Positions 35,565 to 44,766 of a stretch of 64,000 nucleotides of DNA are shown in pieces. Source of the stretch: a virus; IMG/VR virus record IMGVR_UViG_3300031951_021456, positions 124,001 through 188,000 of that record. One strand, given 5' to 3'. Position numbers and translations under genes: made by a program. Positions within the stretch are counted from its first letter, which is position 1. Each line of letters begins with the position of its first letter. A model generated the notes under the pieces. That model made no database searches. It worked only from the letters and a program-made list of their open reading frames with translations, and had not been told where the DNA came from.

Positions 35565-37730
35565 ATGGCAACTCCACAATTATCTCCTGGTTATATTATT
35601 AGGGAAGTAGACCAAACTCTTGGTCGGGTTGATAATGTTATTGATAATATTGGAGCAATTGCCGGTCCATTTAATATTGGACCAGTAGAAGAAGCTGTAA
35701 CTATTAAAAGTGAGCAAGACCTTCTCAATGTTTTTGGTAAACCTCAAGATGCTGATTCTCAGTATGAATACTGGCTTTCTGCATCTTCATTTCTATCCTA
35801 TGGTGGCACATTAAATGTCATTCGGTGTGATGGAAGTAATCTGGTCAATGCAAACTCCAAGCATGATGCAGTTGGGGTTTCAAGTGTTGGTGAGGCTACT
35901 TTAAAAATCAAAAATTTCAATGATTATAATTTAAATCATACCAGTGATGCTAAGAATTATATCTTTGCAGCAAAAACTCCAGGACAATGGGCAAATAGCC
36001 TTAAAGTGGCTCTAATTGATGATAAGGCAGATCAAATTCTTACGGTTGGTGTTGCTGCTACTTCTGGAGTTATTGGTCTTGGTGTTACTACACCTCTAGT
36101 CAATCAGCCTGCTGCGGGGATTGGAACTACTTCAGTTTTTAATGGCTATTTAAAAGCAATTGTTACTGGTGTAGGTAATAGCACAATTGATGTTAAAATC
36201 ACATCTGTTGTTAGTTCTAGTAATGTTGAAACTCCAGTAACATACGCTGAAGGATCTCAACTTCGTTCCTTTCTCACTAACAATGTAGTATCCATTATCA
36301 ATTCTAGTGGTGTTGGTGTTGCTACAACCACATTAACCACTTCAAAAGATTGGTATAATGAACAGATTATTCCTTTAGCTAATAGTACGATTTATTGGAA
36401 ATCTATTGCAGCTAAGCCCGTTACCAATGAATATGTATTAGACAGAAATGGTAAAAATGATGCAATTCATATTGTAGTTGTTGATGATACTGGCACTATT
36501 ACTGGAATTCAAGGTAATATTTTAGAAAAACATTTAAATCTATCCAAGGCTAGTGATACTCGTTCAACTGTTAATGCACCTTTAAATATTTTCTGGAAAG
36601 ATTATATTGCGGAGTATTCTAATTATCTCTATGTTGGTGACAATCCATCTGATAATAGCAATAATGAAACAGTTTATGCAACGGGGTTCAGTAATGCTTT
36701 TACTGCTATTACTAATAGTTCAGGTCTTTGGAATCTCCCAGCTCAAAATAAAACATTCAGTGCAATTGGAAGCTCGGTTTTTTCACTTTTAGGTGGAAAG
36801 GATTATAATGCTGATGGAGGTATGTTACCAACACTTGCGAATATCGTTTCAGCTTATCAACTTTTCTTAAACCAGGATCGTTATCCATTAGATTATCTTA
36901 TTATGGGTCCTGGTTATGTTAATAAGATTGATTCTCAAGCAAAAGCTAATCAATTGATTAGCCTCGCTGAACAACGCAAAGATTGTATTGCAACGGTTTC
37001 ACCACACCGTTCAGATGTTGTGGGAATTACTGATAGTGAAATTCAAACAACTAAAGTTATTGAATTCTTTTCAACCCTTTCTAGTAGCTCTTATGCGGTT
37101 TTTGATTCTGGTTACAAATATGTCTTTGACCGTTTCAATAACCGTTATAGATATATTCCTTGCAATGCAGATGTTGCTGGATTGATGGTCAGAACGAACA
37201 TTAACTCTTTCCCGTGGAACTCTCCGGCAGGACAAGAGCGTGGTGTTCTTAATGGGGCTATCAATTTGGCATATAGTCCAGATAAAACACAAAGAGATCG
37301 TCTATATCCTGCTAGAATTAATGCAATTGTGAATTTCCCCGGTTTTGGGCCAACAATGTGGGGTGATAAAACTGCTCTTGGTAGATCCTCCGATTTTGAT
37401 AGAATTAATGTTAGACGTTTATTCTTAACCGTTCAACAAGCTATTGAATCTACAGCAAATTCAATTATTTTCCAAAATAATACTGAAGCAACTCGCTTAA
37501 ACTTTATTAATATTGTTGAACCTTATCTCAGAGACATTTTAAATAAGGGCGGGTTATATGATTTTAAAGTAATATGTGATACCACTAATAATACTTCTGA
37601 TATTATAAGTAATAATGAATTCCGAGCTGACATTTACCTTAAGCCAGTTAAGTCTATTAATTATGTTACACTTACGTTTGTTGCTACACGAAACGGTGTT
37701 AGTTTTGAAGAAGTGATTGGTAGGGTTTGA
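35565..37730 (+). CDS. gp18: Contractile tail sheath protein gp18
   Basis: 721 residues (T4: 659). The N-terminus TPQLSPGYIIREVDQTLGRV and the following NIGAIAGPFNIGPVEEAVTI are typical of phage sheath proteins, and the C-terminal domain (NNRYRYIPCNADVAGLMVRT, SPAGQERGVLNGAINLAYSP, GPTMWGDKTAL, DRINVRRLFLTVQQAIE) is the conserved sheath fold that contacts the tube. It forms the contractile outer sheath. It is followed by gp19 after 38 bases. Confidence 0.95.
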   Translation: MATPQLSPGYIIREVDQTLGRVDNVIDNIGAIAGPFNIGPVEEAVTIKSEQDLLNVFGKPQDADSQYEYWLSASSFLSYGGTLNVIRCDGSNLVNANSKHDAVGVSSVGEATLKIKNFNDYNLNHTSDAKNYIFAAKTPGQWANSLKVALIDDKADQILTVGVAATSGVIGLGVTTPLVNQPAAGIGTTSVFNGYLKAIVTGVGNSTIDVKITSVVSSSNVETPVTYAEGSQLRSFLTNNVVSIINSSGVGVATTTLTTSKDWYNEQIIPLANSTIYWKSIAAKPVTNEYVLDRNGKNDAIHIVVVDDTGTITGIQGNILEKHLNLSKASDTRSTVNAPLNIFWKDYIAEYSNYLYVGDNPSDNSNNETVYATGFSNAFTAITNSSGLWNLPAQNKTFSAIGSSVFSLLGGKDYNADGGMLPTLANIVSAYQLFLNQDRYPLDYLIMGPGYVNKIDSQAKANQLISLAEQRKDCIATVSPHRSDVVGITDSEIQTTKVIEFFSTLSSSSYAVFDSGYKYVFDRFNNRYRYIPCNADVAGLMVRTNINSFPWNSPAGQERGVLNGAINLAYSPDKTQRDRLYPARINAIVNFPGFGPTMWGDKTALGRSSDFDRINVRRLFLTVQQAIESTANSIIFQNNTEATRLNFINIVEPYLRDILNKGGLYDFKVICDTTNNTSDIISNNEFRADIYLKPVKSINYVTLTFVATRNGVSFEEVIGRV

Positions 37731-37768
37731 TTATTATTTCAATTATAAAACGGAGGTTTTAAAGTAAA

Positions 37769-38395
37769 ATGGCATCATTAAAAACAATCACAGGGTTTAA
37801 GAGTAAATTGGCTGGTGGAGGTGCTCGGTCAAACCTATTTGAAGTGAGTATTCCAGCATTTCCCAGCATTGTAACAGGTTGGGATAATGAAACCTTTGAA
37901 TTTATGTGTAAGGGTGCTCCAATTCCTGCTGCCATTACTCCTCCAGTTGATGTGGCTTTTAGAGGTAGAACCTTAAAAGTTCCTGGGGACAGGCAATTTG
38001 ATCCTTGGACTATTACCGTGATCAATGACGAAAATCTTAAAATTCGTACAGCTTTTGAGCGTTGGTCAAATGCAATTAACCGTTTAGATACTGGAACTGG
38101 TGTTACAAATCCTGAAGCATATATGGCTGCTGTTGGTTATGTGTATCAATATGGACGCGGAGCTGATACTGGGATTGAATCTTCTACAATATCAAATGCA
38201 ACTAATAACACTTCAATAAGGCCCATTAGAACCTATGTTATTCATAACATCTGGCCAAGTAATGTTAGTGCTATTGATCTTAACTGGGATTCTGTTGATC
38301 AAATTCAAAACTTTACCGTTGAGTTTCAAATGACTCACTGGACTGCTGGAGATGCTAATGGAGTTTCTGATATTGTGAGTGCTCCAATTAATTAA
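37769..38395 (+). CDS. gp19: Tail tube protein gp19
   Basis: 208 residues (T4: 163). A strong ribosome site CGGAGG precedes the start. Features of the tube family are NLFEVSIPAFPSIV near the N-terminus, MCKGAPIPAAITPPVDVAFR, KVPGDRQFDPWTITVINDEN and the C-terminal INLNWDSVD-type strand (here AIDLNWDSVDQIQNFTVEFQ). It forms the inner tube through which DNA passes. The strong ribosome site fits its high copy number. Confidence 0.94.
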   Translation: MASLKTITGFKSKLAGGGARSNLFEVSIPAFPSIVTGWDNETFEFMCKGAPIPAAITPPVDVAFRGRTLKVPGDRQFDPWTITVINDENLKIRTAFERWSNAINRLDTGTGVTNPEAYMAAVGYVYQYGRGADTGIESSTISNATNNTSIRPIRTYVIHNIWPSNVSAIDLNWDSVDQIQNFTVEFQMTHWTAGDANGVSDIVSAPIN

Positions 38396-38404
38396 TCTAA
38401 ATAG
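38395..38404 (+). promoter_or_regulatory. Late-promoter-like box (TCTAAATAG) for gp20
   Basis: ATCTAAATAGG lies about 27 bases before the gp20 ATG, directly after the gp19 stop; CTAAATA form. Confidence 0.5.
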
Positions 38405-38430
38405 GTCAAAAGTAAGAGAATATTTTATTA

Positions 38431-40143
38431 ATGGCCAAATTATTTGGATTTTCTATTGAGGATAATGGTAAATTATCTAAATCTATTGTTTCACCAGTTC
38501 CACCAAACAATGATGATGGTTCAGATCATTATTTAACTACTGGTTTTTTTGGTTCTTATGTAGACATTGAAGGTGTCTATAGAACTGAATTTGATTTGAT
38601 TCGTAGATATAGAGAAATGTCACTTCATCAAGAAGTTGATGATGCCATTGAAGATATTGTAAATGAAGCAATTGTTTCTGACACAAATGATTCCCCAATT
38701 GAGATTGAACTTTCAAATCTTAATGCTAGTGATGGAATTAAAGAAGTAATTCGTAAAGAATTTAAAACGATTCTTGAGATGTTAGATTTTGATAGTAAAT
38801 GCCATGAGATCTTCAGGAATTGGTATATTGATGGAAGATTACATTACCACAAACTAATTGATCTTAAAGATCCCCATGCGGGTATTCAAGATATTCGCTA
38901 TATTGATTCAATGAAGATTAGGTTTGTTAGACACACTAAAAAGCAGAATAAAAATAACACGTTATCTAAGATTTATGGCGAAGAAAATGTAAATGAACAA
39001 ATTTTTCCAGAATTGGAAGAATATTTTGTCTATAACCCAAAGCAGACCTATCCAGTAGGAGCAGTAGATATGTCTGCTGGTTCTGAAAAGGGAATAAAAT
39101 TCACAAAAGACTCTATTGCTTATTGTACTTCTGGACTCGTTGATAGAAATAAAGGAACTGTTCTTTCTTGGATGAATAAAGCAATTAAACCTCTCAATCA
39201 ACTTAGAATGATTGAGGATAGTATTGTCATTTATCGTCTCAGTAGAAGCTCAGAAAAAAGAATTTTTTATATTGATGTTGGCAATATGCCAAAACCAAAA
39301 GCTGAGCAATTTCTTCGTGAAACTATGATGCGGTATCGCACCAAATTAAACTATAATAGCATTACAGGTGAAGTTGATAATTCTAGACGCTTTATGAGTC
39401 TTATGGAAGATTATTGGTTGCCTCGTAGAGAAGGTGGAAGAGGAACTGAAGTTACTACTCTTCCGGCGGGCAATAATCTCGGTGAATTAGCTGATTTAGA
39501 TTACTTCAAAAGAAACCTTTATAAATCACTAAATGTACCTGAAACTCGTATTGGCGGAGATAGTGGGTTCAACTTAGGTAGATCTACCGAAATATTAAGA
39601 GATGAAGTAAAATTTACAAAATTTGTAGGACGGCTGCGTAAGAGATTTTCTCGCTTATTTTTAGATCTTTTAGGAACACAATTAATCTTAAAAAACATTG
39701 TAACTCCAGAAGACTGGAAAAGAATGTCTGAGCATATTCAGTTTGATTTTCTATACGATAACCATTTTGCTGAACTTAAAGAATCTGAATTATTTACAGA
39801 CCGCTTAAATATGGTCTCAATGGCTCAACCATATGTTGGTAAATATTTTTCACAGGATTACCTCCGTAGAAAAATTTTACGGCAAACAGATGAAGAAATT
39901 ATTGAACAAGATAAGATAATTGAAAGCGAAATTGAAAATGGAGTTATCCCAGATCCAAATACTCCAATTGATCCACAAACTGGACAACCAATTTTAGATG
40001 TTGCTCCAGAAGAAATGCCACCACCTGAAGCTACACAAGCCACATCTGCAGTTGATAACATTAAAGGAGAATCTGGTAAAGTTCCAGTAACTCCAGATAT
40101 AAAGATTAAAGAGCCTAAAATGCCCAAAGGTGGTGAAATCTAA
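38431..40143 (+). CDS. gp20: Portal vertex protein gp20
   Basis: 570 residues (T4: 524). Strong gp20 features: FDLIRRYREMSLHQEVDDAI, EDIVNEAIVSD, WYIDGRLHYHKLID, DSIVIYRLSRSSEKRIFYID and DYWLPRREGGRGTEVTTLPA, followed by NLYKSLNVPETRI. The dodecameric portal sits at one vertex of the head and is the channel for gp17-driven packaging. The acidic, Pro-rich C-terminus (PDPNTPIDPQTGQPILDVAP) is typical of cyanophage portals. This gene is widely used as a marker for T4-like cyanophages. Confidence 0.96.
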   Translation: MAKLFGFSIEDNGKLSKSIVSPVPPNNDDGSDHYLTTGFFGSYVDIEGVYRTEFDLIRRYREMSLHQEVDDAIEDIVNEAIVSDTNDSPIEIELSNLNASDGIKEVIRKEFKTILEMLDFDSKCHEIFRNWYIDGRLHYHKLIDLKDPHAGIQDIRYIDSMKIRFVRHTKKQNKNNTLSKIYGEENVNEQIFPELEEYFVYNPKQTYPVGAVDMSAGSEKGIKFTKDSIAYCTSGLVDRNKGTVLSWMNKAIKPLNQLRMIEDSIVIYRLSRSSEKRIFYIDVGNMPKPKAEQFLRETMMRYRTKLNYNSITGEVDNSRRFMSLMEDYWLPRREGGRGTEVTTLPAGNNLGELADLDYFKRNLYKSLNVPETRIGGDSGFNLGRSTEILRDEVKFTKFVGRLRKRFSRLFLDLLGTQLILKNIVTPEDWKRMSEHIQFDFLYDNHFAELKESELFTDRLNMVSMAQPYVGKYFSQDYLRRKILRQTDEEIIEQDKIIESEIENGVIPDPNTPIDPQTGQPILDVAPEEMPPPEATQATSAVDNIKGESGKVPVTPDIKIKEPKMPKGGEI

Positions 40144-40147
40144 ATAG
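40139..40147 (+). promoter_or_regulatory. Late-promoter-like box (TCTAAATAG)
   Basis: TCTAAATAGAC overlaps the gp20 stop codon and lies 21 bases before the small gene at 40168. Confidence 0.5.
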
Positions 40148-40167
40148 ACTTAGTTAATTAACAACAA

Positions 40168-40323
40168 ATGGAAGAATTACTTGATCTTATTGCTGCAGAT
40201 GAATCTCCTGCAAAAGTTAGCGATTTAATTAAGCAAATTATCTCGTCTAAAGCTCATGAAAAAGTTGATGAACTTGTTCCTGAAGTTTCTGCATCTTTAT
40301 TTAATGGCCCAGAAGATGAATGA
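40168..40323 (+). CDS. Small prohead-region protein (51 aa), gp67/gp68 position
   Basis: Begins MEELLDLIAADESPAKVSDL and ends SASLFNGPEDE; an acidic helical peptide. In T4 the prohead core genes 67 and 68 lie at this place after gene 20, and cyanophages have a similar short gene here. Its stop overlaps the next start by ATGA. A prohead core role is plausible by position only. Confidence 0.7.
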   Translation: MEELLDLIAADESPAKVSDLIKQIISSKAHEKVDELVPEVSASLFNGPEDE

Positions 40324-41054
40324 AAGAGTTAAATGAATTTTTTAGTGCTGTAAGTAAAGAGAAAAAATTTCAACAAGAACAAGTTGAAGAAATTGTCTCA
40401 AACTCTTTTGATGAATTTTTTCTTACACCATTAAAAGAAGAAATAACTCCACCTAAAAAACTAAAAAAACCTTTAATTGAAAAATCTCTAGGTCTTTTAG
40501 CTGAACCAACAACTACAAAAAATCAAGATCCTTTAACTCCCCTTGATCAAAAATTCATGACCGTTGATGCTTTCCAAAAGCATTATCGGTCATTTTTAGC
40601 AAGAGTACAACAACAACTTTCAACTATTGGAGGAGGTGGTGAAGTTAGGTTTGAATTTCTAGATGATATAATAAGAAATAGTGTAAAGAATCGCAATAAA
40701 TTTGTACGCTATAATTCAGATATTAAAAAGTGGGAGGGTGCGGATTGTGGTAGCAATGGAATGCGCTATGCAACTGTTTTGGTTACCTCCCCATCTTACA
40801 CACCAAATGATGTTGATTATTACATTGGCGTAAATTATGCAGGTTCTGTGACCATTACTTTACCGGAAAATGTAGAATCTGGGACATGTTATGTCATTAA
40901 AGATGAGCTAGGTCAAGCATCGCAAGGAACTAATCGCTACATTGAAATTCTCCCATCAGGTTCTGATACAATTGATGAGAAAAATAAAGCTACTATAGCT
41001 ATTGATTATGGTTCACTAACATTAATTTATAGAAATGGCTGGAGGATAGTTTAG
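40320..41054 (+). CDS. Virion structural protein (244 aa), decoration/fibre type
   Basis: The N-terminal 120 residues are helical and charged (MKELNEFFSAVSKEKKFQQE; FMTVDAFQKHYRSFLARVQQ). The C-terminal half is a beta domain with YYIGVNYAGSVTITLPE, SGTCYVIKDELGQAS and ending LTLIYRNGWRIV, a pattern common in cyanophage virion proteins encoded between gp20 and gp21. The TAG stop overlaps the next GTG start (TAGTG). Exact place in the virion unknown. Confidence 0.75.
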   Translation: MKELNEFFSAVSKEKKFQQEQVEEIVSNSFDEFFLTPLKEEITPPKKLKKPLIEKSLGLLAEPTTTKNQDPLTPLDQKFMTVDAFQKHYRSFLARVQQQLSTIGGGGEVRFEFLDDIIRNSVKNRNKFVRYNSDIKKWEGADCGSNGMRYATVLVTSPSYTPNDVDYYIGVNYAGSVTITLPENVESGTCYVIKDELGQASQGTNRYIEILPSGSDTIDEKNKATIAIDYGSLTLIYRNGWRIV

Positions 41055-42283
41055 TGTCACATTTATATGAAGCTAGCAAAAATCAATATGATGCTTTCGG
41101 GCGACTAAAAATTTCAAATCCAGTTACACTTTTTGATTCTTCTCATAGATATAGAGATAATGGTCTATGGGCAACAAAAATAGTAGGTTCAGGAAGTACA
41201 GTGGGGTTTGTTACACATCAGGGTCTAGTAGATCTTACAATTGGAACTGGATCAACTTGTAAAATTATACGAGAAACTTTAAGAGTATTTTCATATCAAC
41301 CTGGCAAAGGATTGACTATTGATAATACTGGAGTTATGAATGATCATAAGGAAAATTTAACTCAAAGAATTGGTTACTTTAATGATGAAAATGGCATATT
41401 TTTTGAGCAAGAAAATTCAAACTTTTATATAGTAAAACGAAGTGGTGTTAGCGGCATAGTAACTGATACAAAAATACTACAATCTGAATGGAACATTGAC
41501 AATTTAACAGGAATTGGAGCATCAAATCCATCTGGGATAAAATTAAATCCATCAAAATCACAAATATTTTGGACTGATATTGAATGGCTTGGTGTAGGTA
41601 ATGTAAGAGCAGGATTTATTATTGATGGCAAAATAGTTCATACTCACACATTTAGACATGCAAATATAATTGATTCTACATACATGTCTACAGCTAGTCT
41701 TCCGATTCGGTATGAAATTTTTAATACTGGAATTACGACAAGTTCTAGTTCAATGAAGCAAATTTGTTCAACTGTTATTTCAGATGGTGGATATGAATTA
41801 AGAGGTCTACAACAACCTATTGGAACACCTATATTATCACCAGTATCATTACCAAGTTCTGGAGTATTCTATCCAGTTGTAACGATAAGATTAAAGACAA
41901 GTCCAAATCGTTTGGATGCTATTGTCATTTTAACTGCTCTATCAATTATGGGTATTACCAATAATTCCAATTATAATTGGAAACTTGTAAGCAGTGGAAT
42001 CACAACTGGGGGAACTTGGATAGATGCAGGAATAGATTCAGCAGTTGAATATAAAATTGATGGAGGTGGAATAAGTGGAGGAAGAGCATTGGGTCTTGGT
42101 TATTTTAGTGCTTCCAATCAAAATAATACAACTATAAATATTTTAAGAGAGGCGCTATTTAAGTTCCAATTGGAGCGAAATGGACTTACTAATACTCCCC
42201 ATGAATTATCTTTAGCTTTATCGTCTAGTTCAGATAATTCTCTTGTTCATGCTTCTCTAGATTGGGAAGAAATTAGTAGATAA
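41054..42283 (+). CDS. Virion structural protein (409 aa), GTG start
   Basis: Starts at GTG overlapping the upstream stop. The N-terminus has QYDAFGRLKISNPVTLFDSS followed by HRYRDNGLWATKIVGSG and the segment RVFSYQPGKGLTI, a set shared with large structural proteins in phages and some giant viruses. The whole protein is beta-rich and lacks enzymatic motifs. A head-fibre or tail-fibre component is the most likely role; this is inferred from fold type and location. Confidence 0.7.
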   Translation: MSHLYEASKNQYDAFGRLKISNPVTLFDSSHRYRDNGLWATKIVGSGSTVGFVTHQGLVDLTIGTGSTCKIIRETLRVFSYQPGKGLTIDNTGVMNDHKENLTQRIGYFNDENGIFFEQENSNFYIVKRSGVSGIVTDTKILQSEWNIDNLTGIGASNPSGIKLNPSKSQIFWTDIEWLGVGNVRAGFIIDGKIVHTHTFRHANIIDSTYMSTASLPIRYEIFNTGITTSSSSMKQICSTVISDGGYELRGLQQPIGTPILSPVSLPSSGVFYPVVTIRLKTSPNRLDAIVILTALSIMGITNNSNYNWKLVSSGITTGGTWIDAGIDSAVEYKIDGGGISGGRALGLGYFSASNQNNTTINILREALFKFQLERNGLTNTPHELSLALSSSSDNSLVHASLDWEEISR

Positions 42284-42291
42284 TATAAATA
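42284..42291 (+). promoter_or_regulatory. Consensus late promoter TATAAATA
   Basis: An exact copy of the T4 late consensus TATAAATA, 22 bases before the ATG at 42314, with a Shine-Dalgarno AAAGGAG in between. It is the best match in the window. Confidence 0.75.
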
Positions 42292-42313
42292 ATAGGTAAA
42301 GGAGACTATATTC

Positions 42314-42580
42314 ATGCAGATTACTAAAGTCATTGAAACTCAAATTTCAACTCCAACAACTGTTGGAACTGCAACTAGCTTAAATTCTGCAACTTGTGTA
42401 AGGCTTTGTAATGATACTGGTGGAGAAATTGTTGTAAGTATTTCAACATCTGTTGGTGCTGCAACTTCTAATAGTTTCACTTTACCTCGCTATAGTGTGG
42501 AGTTTTTACAGAAATCTTCATCTGATGTTATTTTTACAAATTCAGCAATTAAAGCTAATAAAGTAGGATTTACCAACTAA
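42314..42580 (+). CDS. Small beta-rich virion protein (88 aa)
   Basis: Preceded by AAAGGAG and a perfect late promoter, so likely abundant. The protein is rich in Thr, Ser and Val with CVRLCNDTGGEIVVSIS and SFTLPRYSVEFLQK, a single beta-sandwich-like domain. Small proteins of this kind decorate phage heads or fibres. The role is inferred from size, fold and promoter. Confidence 0.65.
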   Translation: MQITKVIETQISTPTTVGTATSLNSATCVRLCNDTGGEIVVSISTSVGAATSNSFTLPRYSVEFLQKSSSDVIFTNSAIKANKVGFTN

Positions 42581-42581
42581 A

Positions 42582-42914
42582 ATGGCAACTCAAGAGATAT
42601 TGGGATTAACAATTGAAAAGGGTGAAGATTTTTCAACTTCATTTGTAATTGAATCTTTTGATGGAAATCTTCTTGATTTGACTAATTATACTGCTATATC
42701 TAAAATTAGAAAATATCCCTCTTCGCCAAATTTTAAATCATTTGAAACTGAAGTTTTAGGTTCTACTGGATATGTTAATCTTATTATGAGTAGATTAGTG
42801 ACTGCCACTCTCTCTTCAGGTAGAAACTATTTTGATGTTCTTCTTACAAATGGCATTGAAACAATTAAGCCAATAAAAGGAACAATTATGGTGGAGGAAA
42901 CTGCATCATTATGA
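42582..42914 (+). CDS. Small beta-rich structural protein (110 aa)
   Basis: Starts 1 base after the previous stop. The pattern IEKGEDFSTSFVI, DLTNYTAISKIRKYP and GRNYFDVLL ... GTIMVEE is typical of a short phage domain seen as N-terminal part of baseplate/fibre proteins and as a free-standing protein. It overlaps the fibre gene by ATGA, so it may be an adaptor for that fibre. Confidence 0.65.
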   Translation: MATQEILGLTIEKGEDFSTSFVIESFDGNLLDLTNYTAISKIRKYPSSPNFKSFETEVLGSTGYVNLIMSRLVTATLSSGRNYFDVLLTNGIETIKPIKGTIMVEETASL

Positions 42915-44761
42915 GTGGAGATATTAGAGTTAGATTTGGACAACAAAGCAAATTTAAAGTGAGCACAGTGCAAGATCCAATTGCTGAAAGTGCTTACAAT
43001 ATTTACACGCAAAGTTCTGGGATTAATACATCATTCTATTTAACTTTTGTTGGCACTAACACTACTTCTTTAACAAAAAATAGAGTTTATACAAGTTCAG
43101 GACTTTCATATAATCCTTCTAGTAATACAATTTCATATGCAAATACTTCTTTAAATTTTAATAATACGCAAACTAATCAAAGTATTGTTAGTTTTGGAAC
43201 TACTGATGTTACATTTTCAAATAGTGTAATAATCAATGAAGATCTTAGAGTTTTGGGGAATTTTGATCTTTCTAATGTATCAATAGGAAATGTTAGTGGT
43301 GGTTCTACTGGAGATTTACTCTATCAATATTCTTCTGGAATAACATCATTTTTACCAGCAGGGCAATTTGATTATGTTTTAACATCAAATGGGCCAGGAA
43401 CAATACCTTCTTGGAAGCAAAGTTCTGGCACTGGTATTTCTTCATCTGTAGATTATGCAACATCTGCAGGGATTGCAACTTATGCAACATCTGCAGGGAT
43501 TGCAACTTATGCAACATCTGCAGGGATTGCAACTGCCATCGCCCACAAAGCTACTCACTCAACTGGTGGCTCCGATGCTCTTACTGCAACTGACATTGGC
43601 GCCGATCCCCAAGGCACAGCCTCCAGCGCCATCGCGGCCCACCTGCTGGCGGCCAGCCACCACGACCCCGCCACCCTGGCCGCCAACCTGCAGGGGATCC
43701 TCTCCCTGTCCGGCCAAGAGCTGGCGGCCGTCTCCCCCGGCGCGGGGCTGACGCGGCTGCACTACTGGAATCCAGCCACATCACGGCTGGAGTTCCTGGG
43801 CCTTGGCAACACCCTGTCCATCGCCAGCGGGCAGCTCAACGCAGTGGGCGGGTCGCCCGGTGGCAGTGACGGTCAGCTCCAGTGGAATTCCGGGGGCGCA
43901 TTTGCGGGCCTGCCAACAAGTGTAGTTGACGGAAGCGGAAATATAACAATCTCCGGCCGGATTACATCTGCGTGCAATGGCGCTGCGAGCGCTCCGGCGT
44001 TATCAATAACAGGGGGGTTATTTGCTGGTGGCACGGGAGCAACAACGACTCCGAATATTTTAGTGCAACCACCGGGAGCGCCAGTCGTTAGCTCTTGGAG
44101 TACAAGCGGGACAGTTTTAGGAGTCAATATGCCATCTGGTTTTAATGGTAGATTTATTGATTTTTTAACTAATAATACTCGGGTTTTTTCTCTTTCTCAC
44201 AATGGAACATTAAACCTAAATGGAATTATAGGAAACATGAGCAGTAGCTCAATAATTTCGCTAGGAACTTTATCCATAACACTTCAAGGCGGCTCAAATT
44301 TAGCGTTGTCTGGCGGTTTATTATCACTATCACAGGGCGCAACTAGCCATACACTAGAAGTGTACGATAGATCCATTAGCACTACCGATTATCATCGCAT
44401 TGCTATTAAGACTGCGCGAGCAACTCTCTCGAACATCTCCGGGCCATCGGTTACGGCCGCCGCTTTAATTCCTGCCGGCGCCATGGTGATGGGCGTCACG
44501 TCTAAAATAACAACGGCGTTTGGCACTTCAAACGGTGCGACTGGTTATCAAATTGGTACATTGGCGGCTCCAGGCAGATTCGGATCTATTGTTGGCACAG
44601 CATTGGGAACGACAACAGACAACAGGAATTGGCCTCCTGGCCAATTAGCTGAAAATTTTCCCTCTGCAACAGATATATTGTTGACGGCAACAGGGGGAAC
44701 CTTTGACGGGACTGGCGTTATTTATATTAGTATCCAGTACATCACAGGTCAATCTGATTAA
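42911..44761 (+). CDS. Tail-fibre-like protein with GC-rich C-terminal half
   Basis: 616 residues. The N-terminal 180 are AT-rich and cyanophage-like (MSGDIRVRFGQQSKFKVS; GNFDLSNVSIGNVSGGSTGD). They lead into three exact copies of YATSAGIAT and then into a Gly/Ala-rich part typical of fibres (HKATHSTGGSDALTATDIGA; NSGGAFAGLPTSVVDGSGN). The C-terminal domain (DRSISTTDYHRIAIKTARAT; ATGYQIGTLAAPGRFGSIVG; ending IYISIQYITGQSD) looks like a receptor-binding or decorating tip. Base composition rises sharply from about 43545, so the distal part seems to come from a GC-richer genome, as expected for exchange of host-range tips. Confidence 0.8.
   Translation: MSGDIRVRFGQQSKFKVSTVQDPIAESAYNIYTQSSGINTSFYLTFVGTNTTSLTKNRVYTSSGLSYNPSSNTISYANTSLNFNNTQTNQSIVSFGTTDVTFSNSVIINEDLRVLGNFDLSNVSIGNVSGGSTGDLLYQYSSGITSFLPAGQFDYVLTSNGPGTIPSWKQSSGTGISSSVDYATSAGIATYATSAGIATYATSAGIATAIAHKATHSTGGSDALTATDIGADPQGTASSAIAAHLLAASHHDPATLAANLQGILSLSGQELAAVSPGAGLTRLHYWNPATSRLEFLGLGNTLSIASGQLNAVGGSPGGSDGQLQWNSGGAFAGLPTSVVDGSGNITISGRITSACNGAASAPALSITGGLFAGGTGATTTPNILVQPPGAPVVSSWSTSGTVLGVNMPSGFNGRFIDFLTNNTRVFSLSHNGTLNLNGIIGNMSSSSIISLGTLSITLQGGSNLALSGGLLSLSQGATSHTLEVYDRSISTTDYHRIAIKTARATLSNISGPSVTAAALIPAGAMVMGVTSKITTAFGTSNGATGYQIGTLAAPGRFGSIVGTALGTTTDNRNWPPGQLAENFPSATDILLTATGGTFDGTGVIYISIQYITGQSD
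43454..43534 (+). repeat. Three perfect 27-bp tandem repeats in fibre gene
   Basis: The unit begins TATGCAACATCTGCAGGGAT and is repeated three times without mismatch, coding YATSAGIAT. It lies just before the jump to GC-rich sequence. Confidence 0.95.
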
Positions 44762-44766
44762 ACCAA

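Noticed and set aside
43454-43534. Tandem repeats as a possible CRISPR array
   Set aside because: The units are directly adjacent without spacers and code an in-frame fibre repeat.
43411-43784. Several overlapping open frames in the fibre gene, both strands
   Set aside because: They arise from the repeat and the GC-rich composition; only the fibre frame continues with the upstream phage sequence and has family similarity.
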